Shown here: piece by piece, positions 42,308 to 52,875 of the stretch | How positions within the stretch are numbered: the first letter of the stretch is position 1 | How the letters are laid out: each line of letters begins with the position of its first letter | Origin: Ancistrus triradiatus | Lineage: Eukaryota > Chordata > Actinopteri > Siluriformes > Loricariidae | Direction: 5' to 3' | Assembly (NCBI GenBank): GCA_025084515.1 | Contig: JAJAGP010000433.1 | Location: 1 to 64,000 of the forward strand | Length of the DNA stretch: 64,000 bases | Translations under genes and position numbers: made by a program | The notes under the pieces: model-generated | The model's database searches: none | The model's input: only the letters and a program-made list of their open reading frames with translations | Told to the model about the DNA's origin: nothing

Positions 42308-43589
42308 ATGGCGTGTCCCTTTCTCGAAGAGCCAGTTGACATTGAAACACAAATACTATGGAGAAATCTCCTTCAGGAGAGGGTGCCTAGACCCCACTTG
42401 GACGTTTCATCGTTCCCCAATGACTGTATGTGTGAGCGTTACCGTTTTTCTGCACAATCAATCACTTATCTTAACAATATTCTGAGCCCTCACATCACTC
42501 ATATGACACACCGTGGGCATGCTCTAAGTTCTGAGCAAATTCTGTGTGTTGCACTCTGTTTTCTTTACCAGTGGGAGTTTTTTATACAACATCGGTGATG
42601 CAGAGCACATTTCAAAAGCAACCGTCTGTCGGGCTGTCATAAATGTAACCCTTGCATTGAAACGGTTACTGTATAGCTTTGTTGTGTTCCCAAGCCATAG
42701 ACCCACATGACTCATCAAAGAAGAATTCCACAGAATTGTAGGTATCAGTCTAAGCAATAAATGATTTATATAGTATGCATATTTGGGACTTGAAGCACTA
42801 ATTACTGAATATCATATCTTTTATGGTTTCCAGGTGTGATTGGCTGCATAGATGGCACTCATATTCCTACCATAGCTCCTTCCATAAATGAAGGAGATTA
42901 TGTTAATAGGAAGTTTTTCCACAGCATTAATGTGCAGGTAGGCCTAAATAATGCAAATTTCCATTACAAATGAAAGATAATTCATACAGCCACTGAAGCT
43001 CATTTCTGGTTGGCACTGTGAAGATCATATGTGATGCAGCCCAAATCATCAGCCATGTGGAAGCAAAGTGGCCTGGGTCTGTGCATGACTCATGAATGTT
43101 TTGTGAGTGTACACTGAGTGCTAGATTTGCCCGTGGTAAGTATATACATATAGTCATATATCATAATCAATATTTAGTTCCCACGTACTGTTACTAATCA
43201 AGTAAACTGTGTATCTTTGTATTATCATAGGAGAGTATGATGGTTACTTGCTCGGTGACAGAGGGTACCCCTGCCAGCCCTATTTGCTCACCCCTTACCT
43301 TGATCCTGAGCCCGGCCCCTCGGTATAACTTGGCTCACTGCAGGACACGAGCCAGGGTAAAGATGACTATTGGAAGACCCGGTACCAGTGCCTTCGTTGG
43401 CTCAGGGTAACCCCGGAAAGGGCATGTGACATTATTGTGGTATGTGTGATTCTCCACAACATAGCCACAATTAGAGGAGAACAATGTCCCACTCAACCTG
43501 TGATTGACCCAGATATCAATTCAGACCACCCCCTTGATGCACGAGATGGCAGAGCAGTGAGAGACACAATCTGTTGCCATTATTTCTGA
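42308..43589 (+). pseudogene. HARBI1-like Harbinger transposase, four exons with stops
   Basis: It is a DDE nuclease for the Harbinger ends that works together with the Myb-like protein. Exon 1 (42308-42741) reads MACPFLEEPVDIETQILWRN, then DCMCERYRFSAQSITYLNNI, and after a frameshift near 42560 GDAEHISKATVCRAV. Exon 2 (42834-42937) has GVIGCIDGTHIPTIAPS with the first Asp. Exon 3 (43023-43135) has CDAAQIISHVEAKWPGSVHD with the second Asp. Exon 4 (43231-43589) has GEYDGYLLGDRGYP and ERACDIIVVCVILHN with the Glu. Introns have GT-AG ends. TGA codons in exons 1 and 3 and a TAA in exon 4 inactivate it. Confidence 0.88.
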
Positions 43590-44217
43590 TTAACCCATTT
43601 TTTCTTTATTGATTTCTTCATTGATATTACCATTATTTCTTTATGTCAAATAAAGACAATATGCCTCTCTTATGAAGTCTTCTTTATTTCCTGCAAGTAC
43701 AAATGCAGTTCAGTAATTAATCTTTTACTGTTCAAACATGTATAATCATCCACATGTGGGCAACACACGCACCTTTAACTGATTTTCCAGCAGTTGCATT
43801 TCCATTTTTGTCTTTTGAATCTGTAATTTTAGATGGTCTATTTCCAAATTTGATTTTTCAATTTGTTTCTCCAAATAAACCTTGTAGAGCTGTTTCACAG
43901 GAATCTATAGGAACACTGAAAATTACATTGCATATCACAGTGCCAGGTCTATGTCATAGGTCAAATTCTGAGTAACATCATACTGAGGTAGGTTGTGCTG
44001 TGGAGGTGGATGGATTTTCTCCCTTGTAATTTCCACCATCACCCAGTTGCAGGAAAAGAAGGTCAAGTATTATGGTACTACACTTTAATCAATTGTTAGA
44101 TGTTATTTCCAAGGTGTAAACCTCAAAAGGTTTCTCTGCATCTTCCTGCTCCGTGACAGCTGGCAAAGTTTCCTCATTACACACCTATAATGAAAATGAA
44201 CAGTTTGTGTTCTACTC

Positions 44218-45452
44218 TGCCTGTGCGATCGTGCTGACTGTCAGGGTCTCAACCTGAGAAAAGAAAGCCAACGCTGCCCCCTATCGACGGAAAGGCAGGT
44301 GAGCCCCCGTCACAGTACCCCCCTCCCCCCCCCAAAGGGGCGGTGTCCCAACGCCCCAAGCCGCTGAAACATCATCCAGCATTGGCAAAAAGAAAACACA
44401 ATGGGGTCGGGACTAAAACGAGGGAGGGACAATCACGGCAGACCAAAGGACGTAGAATGACAAAGGTGAACTACCAACCCAAGCACAAAGCCAGCAGGGT
44501 CCAAAGCTGAGTCTACGTCCCAAGAAGAAAAACCAGTGGCGCTACTGCCAGGCCTGAAATAAAGGGGAACGGCAAAGAGAGCGGGCATCTTGGGAGGGGT
44601 AAGATGCAATACACAGTATACGACTTGGCCAAGTTCAACGGACATCCCCCCCCCCCCCCCCCCAAAAAAGCCAGCCGTGTCTGGAGCTAACGCTGGGTCC
44701 AATTAATGGTCGCACCATTCTGTCACGGGGTTGCCAAGGTGGCATATGCGAACCCGAAAGAAAAGGGTTTTAGGACCCAAATGCAGTTAGCTCCAGATAG
44801 TATTAATGAACAGAAATAAATAACAATATTAATATCCCCGTAAGGGGGAGTGCCAAATGGTGCACATTGTGCCAACGAGGGTCAACGGTGAGACAGCATG
44901 GGATCGAACTCTGAGTGAAGGCATCAGAGTCCGTGACCCTAACCACGAGACCGAAGGACGAGTCACGTGGTGTGTATGCAAAACGGGGGGTAAACCCATA
45001 TTAAATGCCTCACCTAACGTGGGCTTGAAAATTAGAATGAATAGTGCATATTTACGTTTTCACACGAACGCCAGCAACTGGGCATTGCATTAAAATATAT
45101 GTGTGGCAACGTGGAGGAATAATTGCTCGGGTGAAAAAGAGCGATCGCTTTCTCTCACTCTCCCTTTAACAGAGACTGCATGTGCGCTCGACCAGCAGCT
45201 CAGGAGAGTAGAGAAAGCGATGACGTGCTGAAACGTAGAGCCCGCAGGTTCCCGAAAAGCGAAGCGAGTCACGGTTCTACGCATGCGTGCACAAGGTAGG
45301 GGCTACAGCGGGCGCAAAGCTGGCCACCATACCATGCATGCGCAGCACGACATCGGACGCAAAAGACGCGATGCGACGTCACGGTTCTACGCAAACCAGC
45401 GCAGCACGACATCGGACGCGTGAGCGGAACGGGCAGGTGAGCCCCCGTCACA
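44218..45452 (-). mobile_element. LTR retrotransposon reduced to LTRs and 0.4 kb interior
   Basis: A right-hand LTR (44724-45452) starts TGTCACGGGGTTGCCAAGG and ends GAGCCCCCGTCACA. The same end sequence, GGCAGGTGAGCCCCCGTCAC, recurs at 44295-44314 as the end of a second, truncated copy. The 409 bases between them have a C-rich block next to 44314, a polypurine tract on the minus strand (GGGGGGAGGGGGG type). On the minus strand the order is therefore 5' LTR, short interior, tract, 3' LTR. All coding sequence is gone. The LTR resembles that at 54544-55528. Confidence 0.75.
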
Positions 45453-46017
45453 TATACATTAGTTTATATCCTTATTTGGAATAACTAACCTCTTATGTAG
45501 GCCATTGTGTCCTGGGGGGTGGCTGGGTCAGATGAGCTACCTCCAGATATGCCCTCAGCAATGGGTCGTCCAGTGTTTTGACTGAGGGCCATCTCTTCAG
45601 CCTCTGTGAGTGGTGGTGGTAGTGAACCCCCACCTGTTTTTCGGCCCTTAGCCTTTTTTCTATTGGCTATAATGTAGCTCAAATTTGAACACATCGAGTT
45701 ATCACAAACTTGGAGACTTGTATGTATAAAGGCATTTAGGTGTTGCTTTAAAATAGACAATATGAAATACTGGCAGTTTTGTACTGGCTGAACAATTTAC
45801 TTTTTTTCCCCCCTCCCTCTCTCAGGATATTTAACTAACTACTTACACACACACATACATGACATAACCACTGAATATTGTTTAATTAGGTATAAGGCAG
45901 ACTATATGTAATTATATTAATCCTACCTGTTTGAACTATGTTTTTGAATTTAATTTTCACTTGCTGCCAAGTACGTTTTGTGCCTGTCGCGTTCCAACTG
46001 CATATATATTTAACATG

Positions 46018-46052
46018 CGCGCGCACACACACACACACACACACGCACACGT

Positions 46053-46096
<44 letters not shown>
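46018..46096. repeat. (CA)n microsatellite
   Basis: About 79 bases of CA repeats with a few interruptions (GCGCGC, CGCACACGTG). It lies in an intron of the Harbinger Myb-like gene. Long open frames over it are repeat artefacts. Confidence 0.95.
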
Positions 46097-46099
<3 letters not shown>

Positions 46100-46559
46100 A
46101 AAATTATTGCATAAGTGGAAATCTCGGAATAAACTTTTTTTTAATATATTTAATATTTTCTTTACTACTCACACATTGACTTGGTCAGAAATTTTCTGCC
46201 ACGCCAGCTCACGATCTTTTGCTGCTGCTACAGTATTGCTTTTTTTTCTAAATATATGCTCATATTCACTATAGGAATTCATTAGAATTTCTAATTCCAC
46301 AGGGGAGAAGTAGGCAGATCTAGCCCTTTTTCCGCCTGTTGCCATGCTGATTTGTGTTATCTGCGCTCTATTGATGAGGGCTTTTTATCTCCTCATGCAC
46401 GAGATTTACTCAGGGTTAAATTAACTTGGAGTTGATTTAACAAATTATTATCACAGGTTCTGAAACCGAAAACTCTGAGTTGGACAGTTCAGGATTGGTC
46501 AACCCAGAGTTCAGATTTGAATTCAGGGATTGTTAAACCTGCTTTCTGAAATACCCCCC

Positions 46560-48160
46560 TGAGCAGTCACCAGACAAAACAGCCTGCAGTGTTCCTGTGA
46601 GCCCCGCGAGTTATTGACACCTATTCCGAGGAGTGGTGGGTGTGGGGGTAGGTGGGCAGGTTTAAAGGACCAGAACACACAGCTGGCTTACAGGCAAGGA
46701 TTTATTCAGACCAGTTTATTCAAATACATAGTAAAATAACTCTGAAATGTGACTTATATTTGTTTGTTCTACCACAAGACATAAAAAACTTGCAACTATT
46801 TTTAGACATTATAGGCATTTCTGAGATGCTTGTTGACCAATACTAAAAAAGCTGTGTAATTCTTGCATACTTTAATGTATCTGTTCCAAATTTTGGATTT
46901 AACTTTACAAGTACCTGATGAAACATAAAATGTACAGCATTGAAATTTTTTCATTCCCCAGCATCCACACTGTGCCCCAATAAAATCATGACAGTATTGG
47001 AGTCAGAAAGAAAGTTTTGATTTTATCCTGGATTGCCAATTCACTACAAGAACTCATGTCCCTTATAGTACAGCATGCACCCTTTTGTAATCAATACAGG
47101 ACACAATTATTCCTGTATTTTCATACATATGTTAGATCATCATCACTGTGGTGAGAATAACATAATAGTAAAAGCTCAAAATCAATAGAATAGGACAGGG
47201 ACATCCTAGCAACATCACTGTTGCCCTAGTTATCGAGACTTGCTTTTTTTTTGCCTTGATTTTCAAAATTTCTTTTGATAAAAGTCCATCCCTTTTTTCT
47301 TTTTGGGTTGCTCATGAAGGACTGTCTGGCATGAACCAGGTGGGTTTGAGGTTTGCAAGTGAATAGCAGTTGGGTGTGTATTATTTGTCCACACTCAAGC
47401 TGGAAACCCTAGGCAATGTGTTTCTCATAATTACCCAGTATCTTTTCAAAAGCTTGAGCTCACACTTTCAGTCACAGCCAGATTCAGGGTAATGAAGTAA
47501 TGGACATGAGTAAATATTTAAAAGCAAGTAATTCATGCAGCAGACAAGGTAATGATAGCCCATAGCTATATATCTTGGCTAGCCACCTCTAACTGTACAA
47601 CATACCAAAAAAAAAAAAAAAGACCGCTAAAGCAAAGCCATATAAATGAGCAAAGACATCAGTTACATTAGCAAAAGCTTTATTTATGTTATCTAGTAAA
47701 CAAACAGTGATAATTCACACTTGCCAAATGAGTTGCAATATAACAGTATCTAAACCTGTGTTGTCTAGCTAGCTTGAACAGGTGATGCAAGGATAACATC
47801 ATAAATTTACATGTAATTTTATGCTGCCAAGCAGTAAGAGCATGTAACAAGTGGGATAAGAGGAACAAAGGAATGGAAAATGAGAGATTATACAACATGG
47901 AGGAACAGGGAAAGGAACATCAGAACAGAGAGGACGAGACAGAATTAAACAGGGCAAAATAGGGAAAGAGCATCAAAAGAGCATCAGATGAATGCTGTTT
48001 TGGCTAATGATGGTATAAGACGTCAGAAGTTTAGATAATTTCTGTTTTGATTTTTTCAAGAAAATGCACAAAAACTATATTAACATAATTATCAAACAGT
48101 GCTAATTTGTTCTTCTTTTCTCATCCATGGCAGAGTAACAAGCACTTTAGTGTTAAATCC
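46560..48160. other. unassigned DNA
   Basis: No gene or known element is visible. It contains an A-run at 47607-47621 and AT-rich sequence. Confidence 0.3.
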
Positions 48161-48162
48161 TC

Positions 48163-48235
48163 TTTCATTCATTCATTCATTCATTCACTTTCTTATCTGC
48201 TTAATCCTTTACAGGGGCCTAGCCAGAGGAACTCA
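48163..48235 (+). repeat. (ATTC)n-led dispersed fish repeat
   Basis: Six ATTC units are followed by ACTTTCTTATCTGCTTAATC and GGGGCCTAGCCAGAGG. This is the start of a short module common in fish genomes; a longer relative lies at 57890-58020. Confidence 0.6.
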
Positions 48236-48789
48236 GTCTATTTAGTTTTTAACAGACTTTTCACCAGATACACACTTGGGCTTGTTCAACTGACTTAATT
48301 GTGAGCCCCAGTACAAGTGATCTAGAAATTTCACACCGCTGAAAGCTTTTCACTACAGAAGAATTTGTGAGTGTTGTTAAATTTCATCACACATTCAAAA
48401 GCACTGTTAAAAATTTCAATCACCTCGTTGCTGTCTTTGTGTTTTTTAGAGCGAATTCATTCAAACTTGCCACATTACACTCAGCATAGCAATCTGCACT
48501 TAGCCTGCCTCAAATTGTAGTCTGTAGTTGGGTGTGCCCCTTCGCTGCTAAAAGTAGTACGCTATTGTTTTCTAAATATATGTCAGTGTGGCTATAATAT
48601 CATGGCTTATCGTCAATGGAAAATCAGTCAGTACTATGCTTCACCAATATCACCATTTTATAACCATTCTGTCAAACTCAAAAATGGCACCAACTTCTCT
48701 GTATTCCCCCATTTCCTTGGCATCATCACGCCTCCCCAAGTAACTGAACTATGCACAAAAACACAGGGCTTCATTATAAAGTCAGCAGG
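48236..48789. other. unassigned DNA upstream of a Tc1 fragment
   Basis: No gene found. The last 200 bases may be a diverged part of the following Tc1 fragment. Confidence 0.3.
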
Positions 48790-49045
48790 TGCTCTGGACT
48801 GATAAGGTAAAATTAGAGATTTTTGGCTCTAACAGTAGGCAGTTTGTCCGCTCAAGGGCTGGAGAGTGCTACATTCATAAAATGTCTACATTCAACAGTG
48901 GAGGTTCCCTGTAGGTATTGGGCTGTATTTCTGCAAATGGAGTTGGTTATTTGGTAAAACTTAATGGCCCTCTCACTGCTGAGTAGGATAGGTAGATTAT
49001 TATCCATCATGCAGGAGGTATCTTATTGGTTGGGTACATTTAAGA
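48790..49045 (+). mobile_element. Tc1-like transposase fragment, third subfamily
   Basis: The sequence follows the catalytic centre of a Tc1 subfamily in which the protein reads W.D...FQ.FGSNRRQFVRR, then GGGS..VWGCISANGVG, then a tail near LTAE.YRQIL.HHA. The corresponding bases are at about 48800-48860, 48895-48955 and 48960-49015. Frameshifts are present and no termini are visible. Confidence 0.6.
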
Positions 49046-49650
49046 ACATACTAGTATGACCTAAGAGAATTTATGGTCATTTAACAGGTAATTGTGTTTT
49101 CTATGTTAATTTTTGCATTAAAAGTACATCATAAATCATTTAATTTGAAGAGGTAATTGAAATAATTTTATTTAAATAAATAATTTAAAATATTTCATTT
49201 CAGAGCTCATGTACATCATTTTACTTAAATATTTTGTAGCTCCCACTTCTGCTTGTGCACAGTGAAATTATTACATTTGTCATCTTTATACATCAAAGTC
49301 AAAGTATGGGCCTAGCTCCAACTTATTTAGTTTGATTGTTATGGCTGCTCTCCAAAACATGAAGGCTTCATTGAGAAATGTGCAAGATATTTCTCAGAAG
49401 TTTGCTAGAACTGCTGAAATGTATGAAATCAGTTGCAAACTCAGTATGTGTCAGTAGCAAAATCTGAGACTAGTGAAGTGGTAGGGCTTGTTTCTGCACT
49501 GTTCCAGGATTTCACCTGTCCTGAAGCACTGTTCAAGGTCCAGGTTGGACAGCGTTTTCATACCACCACTGCAATTAGTAAGCAACATATTCTCTGTGGT
49601 TAACTAGATGGTCAAATTTTGCAGATGTATAGAAACTTTAAAAACTTCTA
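49046..49650. other. unassigned AT-rich DNA
   Basis: Nothing recognised. It ends at the TA target of the next Tc1. Confidence 0.3.
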
Positions 49651-49652
49651 TA

Positions 49653-51122
49653 GAGTGATGCATGAAAGTTTGTGAACCCTTTAGAATTTTCTATATTTTT
49701 TGCATAAATATGATCTAAAACATTATCAGATTTTCACACAAGTCCTAAAAATAGATAAAGATAACCCTGTTAAATTAGTGATTGGCAAAAGTATGTAAAC
49801 CTCTAGGACTAGCAGTTAATTTGAAGGTGAAATTAGACTCAGGTGTTTTCAATCAATGGGATGACAATCAGGTGTGAAAGGACACACTAATTTATTTAAA
49901 GAACAGGGATCTATCAAAGTCTGCTCTTCACAACACATTTGTAGAAGTGTATCATGGCACGAACAAAGGAGATTTCTGAGGACATCAGAAAAAGAGTTGT
50001 TGATGCTCATCAGACTGGAAAAGGTTACAAAACCATCTCTAAAGAGTTTGGACTCCACCAATCCACAGTCAGACAGATTGTGCACAAATGGAGGAAATTC
50101 AAGACCATTATTACCCTCCCCAGGAGTGGTCGACCAACAAAGATCACTCCAAGAGAAATGCGTGTAATGTTAATGTTAATTTTCATGAATCCACCATCAG
50201 AAGAACACTGAACAACAATGGTGGGCATGGCAGGGTTGCAAGGAGTAAGCCACAGCTCTCCAACAAGAACATTGCTGCTCATCTGCAGTTTGTTAAAGAT
50301 CACGTGGACAAAAAAGAAAACTATTATAAGAATGTTTTGTGGACAAATGAGACCAAAATAGAACTTTCTGATTTAAAAGAAAAGAAAACACTGCATTCCA
50401 GCATAAGAAAGGAAAACACTGCATTCCAGCATAAGAACCTTATCCCATCTGTGAAACATAGTGGTGGTATGGTTTGGGTCTGTTTTGCTGCATCTGGGCC
50501 AGGACAGCTTGCCATCATTGATGGAACAATGAATTCTGAATTATATCAGAGAATTCTAAAGGAAAATGTCAGGACATCTGTCCATGAACTGAATCTCAAG
50601 AGAAGGTGGGTCATGCAGCAAGACAACGACCCTAAGCACACAAGTTGTTCTACCACAGAATGGTTAAAGGACAATAAAGTTAATGTTTTGGAATGGCCAA
50701 GTCAAAGTCCTGACCTTAATCCCATCGAAATGTTGTAGAAGGACCTGAAGCAAGCAGTTAATGTGAGGAAACCCACCAACATCCCAGTTCATCATGTTCT
50801 GTACGGAGGAATGGGATAAAATTCCCCCAAGCCGGTGTGCAGGACTGATCAACAATTACAGGAAATGTTCAGTTCCAGTTATTGCTGCACAGGAGGGTTA
50901 CACTAGATACTGAAAGCAAAGGTTCACATACTTTTGTCACTCACTAATATGCAATATTGGATCATTTTCCTCAATAAATAAATTTCCAAGTATAATATTT
51001 TTGTCTCATTTGTTTAACGGGGTTCTCTTTATCTACTTTCAGGACTTGTAGGATGTTTTAGGTAATATTTATGCAGAAATATAGAAAATTCTAAAAGATT
51101 CACAAACTTTCAAGCACCACTG
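49653..51122 (+). mobile_element. Tc1 transposon, family 2, most complete copy
   Basis: The left end reads GAGTGATGCATGAAAGTTTG (two changes from CAGTGGTGCTTGAAAGTTTG) and the right end AAGCACCACTG, with TA on both sides (49651-49652, 51123-51124). The copy is about 1.47 kb, normal for Tc1 elements with long inverted repeats. The transposase begins with a good ATG at 49954 and is broken once in the DNA-binding region and by a stop near 50736. Confidence 0.93.
49954..50900 (+). pseudogene. Tc1 DD34E transposase, deletion, frameshift and stop
   Basis: It starts MARTKEISEDIRKRVVDAHQ. The paired-like DNA-binding domain follows, with helix-turn-helix words KTISKEFGLHQSTVRQIV and the GRPTKI hook. 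Near 50165 about 60-70 bases are missing and the frame changes. The rest lies in the frame 50088-50738: NVNFHESTIRRTLNNNG, the first catalytic site LWTNETKIELS (usual WSDE, here Asp changed to Asn), QQDNDPKHT with the second Asp, and SPDLNPIEML with the Glu, then TAG in place of the usual Trp codon at 50736. Similarity continues past it to about 50900. It is therefore inactive on several counts. Confidence 0.88.
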
Positions 51123-51145
51123 TATATGCCCCCAAATGTGCTACA

Positions 51146-51800
51146 GTGGTGCTTGAAATAATTTAATATGCATTTCTGCATTCCTATGATCTTAAACATC
51201 ATCACATATTCATGTCCTAAAACTAGGTAAAGAGAACCCATTTAAACAAATGAGACAAAATGTTATATTTCGTCATTTATTTAATTAGGAAAATAATCCA
51301 ATCTTTCATATCTGTGAGTGGCAAAAGTATGTGAACCATCAGAATTTGCATGTAATTTGAAGATGACATTAAAGCCAGGTGTTTTCAATCAATAGGATGA
51401 CAATCGAGTATCAGTGGGCATCTCGTTGTATGTAAAGAATAGGGATCTATCAATGTCTGAACTTTTCAATACATGTTTGTGGAAGTGTAACATGGCATGA
51501 ATAAAGGGGCTTTCTGTGTACCTCAAAAAAAGAGTTGTCAATGCTAATTAGGCTGGCAAATTGTGGTAAATCTGAAGGCAGATTGCATACAAATGGAGAA
51601 AATTCAAGACCATTGTTACTTTTACCTGACCAAAAATTTTACTTTTTGATTTAAATGTGAAGCATTATGTCTCAAGAAAGTATCATGGATTTGCTGCATA
51701 TGGACCAGGATGTTTTCCCATGATGGTATAATATATTATGAATTATATATCTGACAACTCTAAAGGAAAATATCAGGGTTTCTGTCCATGAACTGACCAG
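51146..51800 (+). mobile_element. Tc1 transposon, family 2, degenerate and 3' truncated
   Basis: It begins CAGTGGTGCTTGAAA at 51146, 23 bases after the end of the previous copy and in the same orientation. It continues through the 5' untranslated region (GTGAGTGGCAAAAGTATGTG at 51316). It then has large internal deletions: the helix-turn-helix block at 51580 is followed directly by sequence from the catalytic region at 51640-51800. The right inverted repeat is absent. Confidence 0.8.
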
Positions 51801-52345
51801 ATGTGCATATACATTTGAGACTATATCTTATACGTCGTCATGCATAATGTATCTCCCATTCCAGTTCAGAATTACTTCGTTACACTTTAAAATTGTTTAG
51901 TAAAGTTTGATCCAATTCCATGGCACCCAATCAAACCATTGCACAGACATCTGGGATATTGATATCTGAATCTGTGTAAATACTTACAGAATAATCTATA
52001 CTGTAAATAATCAACTGTGCAAGCGAAGTGTTGAGCAGTGAAATCAGTATTTATACAGTATTTATACAGTGTTTATAGTGAAACAATATACAGTAAACAT
52101 GTGTAAATGACAATTTAAGTGACTGTATTCAGTTATTTCAGCATTAATTTATTGACATAAAGAAGTCACAAAACCTCTCCTTACTACCTCTGAGAAACCT
52201 CAGTATCTCTGTAGAATTCAAACATCACATAGTCAGACAGATGGCTATTTCTAATTAAAAGCAGTAATAAGCAATTAGACAGTAAGACACTTGTACTGAT
52301 AGGCCATTACTTAAGTAATTAACCTTTCCTCATTGACAGCATATG
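51801..52345. other. unassigned DNA
   Basis: No gene or element recognised. A TATTTATACAGT word is repeated near 52045-52075. Confidence 0.3.
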
Positions 52346-52870
52346 TGTAATGATGATGCAAGCCATCCAGCTTGCATCTATCTAGTTTAGCTCCCCCTGT
52401 CTCCCTTCTGTTTCAACAGCAGGTGGTGCTGTTGCCACCTCCTGTTCTTTCCTATAAATATCCGCCTTCCTGTGCACTTCCTTGTCTCTCTTTGTCACAT
52501 TGTGGTTCTCTTTGGCTCTGTGTGCTTCTGTCTCCCTTGCTGGTTTGTGTCCTTACTTTGATGTAGTATATGCATCTCGGTCTCTGTTTCTTTGTCTTGT
52601 TTTCTGTTGCCTTCTGCCTCTTGATCCATGTTCTAGCTTGGTTCTTAGCCTTATTTGTTTGTTAGCCTGTTAGCTTGTTGTTTGTGTTCTCCGTTAGCAT
52701 TAGCCTTGGTTGTTGTCTTATGTGTTCTTGAATGTTAGTCATTTCTGTTATGATTCTCAGTTTATGTTTGCTTGGTCTGTTTGTGTCCTTTATCATGTTT
52801 ACTGTAAATAAACCATAATCACTTGCATGTGTGTCTGCCTCCTTCATCCTTCTGTGCCCTGAGCGTGACA
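52346..52870 (+). mobile_element. solo LTR, 525 bp, family a
   Basis: It begins TGTAATGATGATGCAAGCC, ends GAGCGTGACA, and is flanked by ATATG at 52341-52345 and 52871-52875. A TATA box (CCTATAAATATCC) lies near 52450 and AATAAA near 52805. It is a diverged relative of 25321-25895 in the opposite orientation, sharing CAGCAGGTGG and GTGCACTTCCTTGTC. Open frames inside it are not genes. Confidence 0.92.
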
Positions 52871-52875
52871 ATATG

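Larger units (their letters stand above)
43700..46345 (-). pseudogene. Harbinger Myb/SANT-like accessory gene, interrupted by an LTR element
   Basis: The protein binds the transposon ends and helps bring the transposase to the nucleus. Exon 1 starts at the ATG of 46343-46345 with MATGGKRARSAYFSPVELEI and HIFRKKSNTVAAAKERELAW, the Myb/SANT-like domain. Exon 2 (45928-45998) gives TGTKRTWQQVKIKFKNIVQT. Exon 3 (about 45491-45670) gives RKKAKGRKTGGGSLPPPLTE and GRPIAEGISGGSSSDPATPQ. A short exon near 44120-44190 reads CNEETLPAVTEQEDAE. The last (about 43750-43905) is a coiled coil (KQLYKVYLEKQIEKSNLEID). The exons are well kept; a roughly 1.2 kb retroelement sits in the intron between exons 3 and 4. 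Confidence 0.82.
42078..46559. mobile_element. PIF/Harbinger DNA transposon carrying two genes
   Basis: Perfect 26-bp inverted ends begin GGGGGGTATTTCAGAAAGCA at 42078 and close at 46559. The plus strand carries a HARBI1-type transposase (42308-43589). The minus strand carries the Myb/SANT-like accessory gene (about 43700-46345). The two genes converge, which is the normal arrangement for the superfamily. An LTR element has entered an intron of the Myb-like gene. The flanking triplets (CCT and TGA) do not match, so the 3-bp target duplication has decayed or been lost. Confidence 0.92.

Noticed and set aside
44433..44702. 89-codon Gly-rich minus-strand frame
   Set aside because: It is produced by the C-run at 44647-44663 in the interior of the deleted LTR element.
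45886..46098. Cys/Val repeat protein
   Set aside because: It is a translation of the CA microsatellite.
52372..52673. Leu/Ser-rich plus-strand frames
   Set aside because: They are read from the solo LTR at 52346-52870, which is non-coding.
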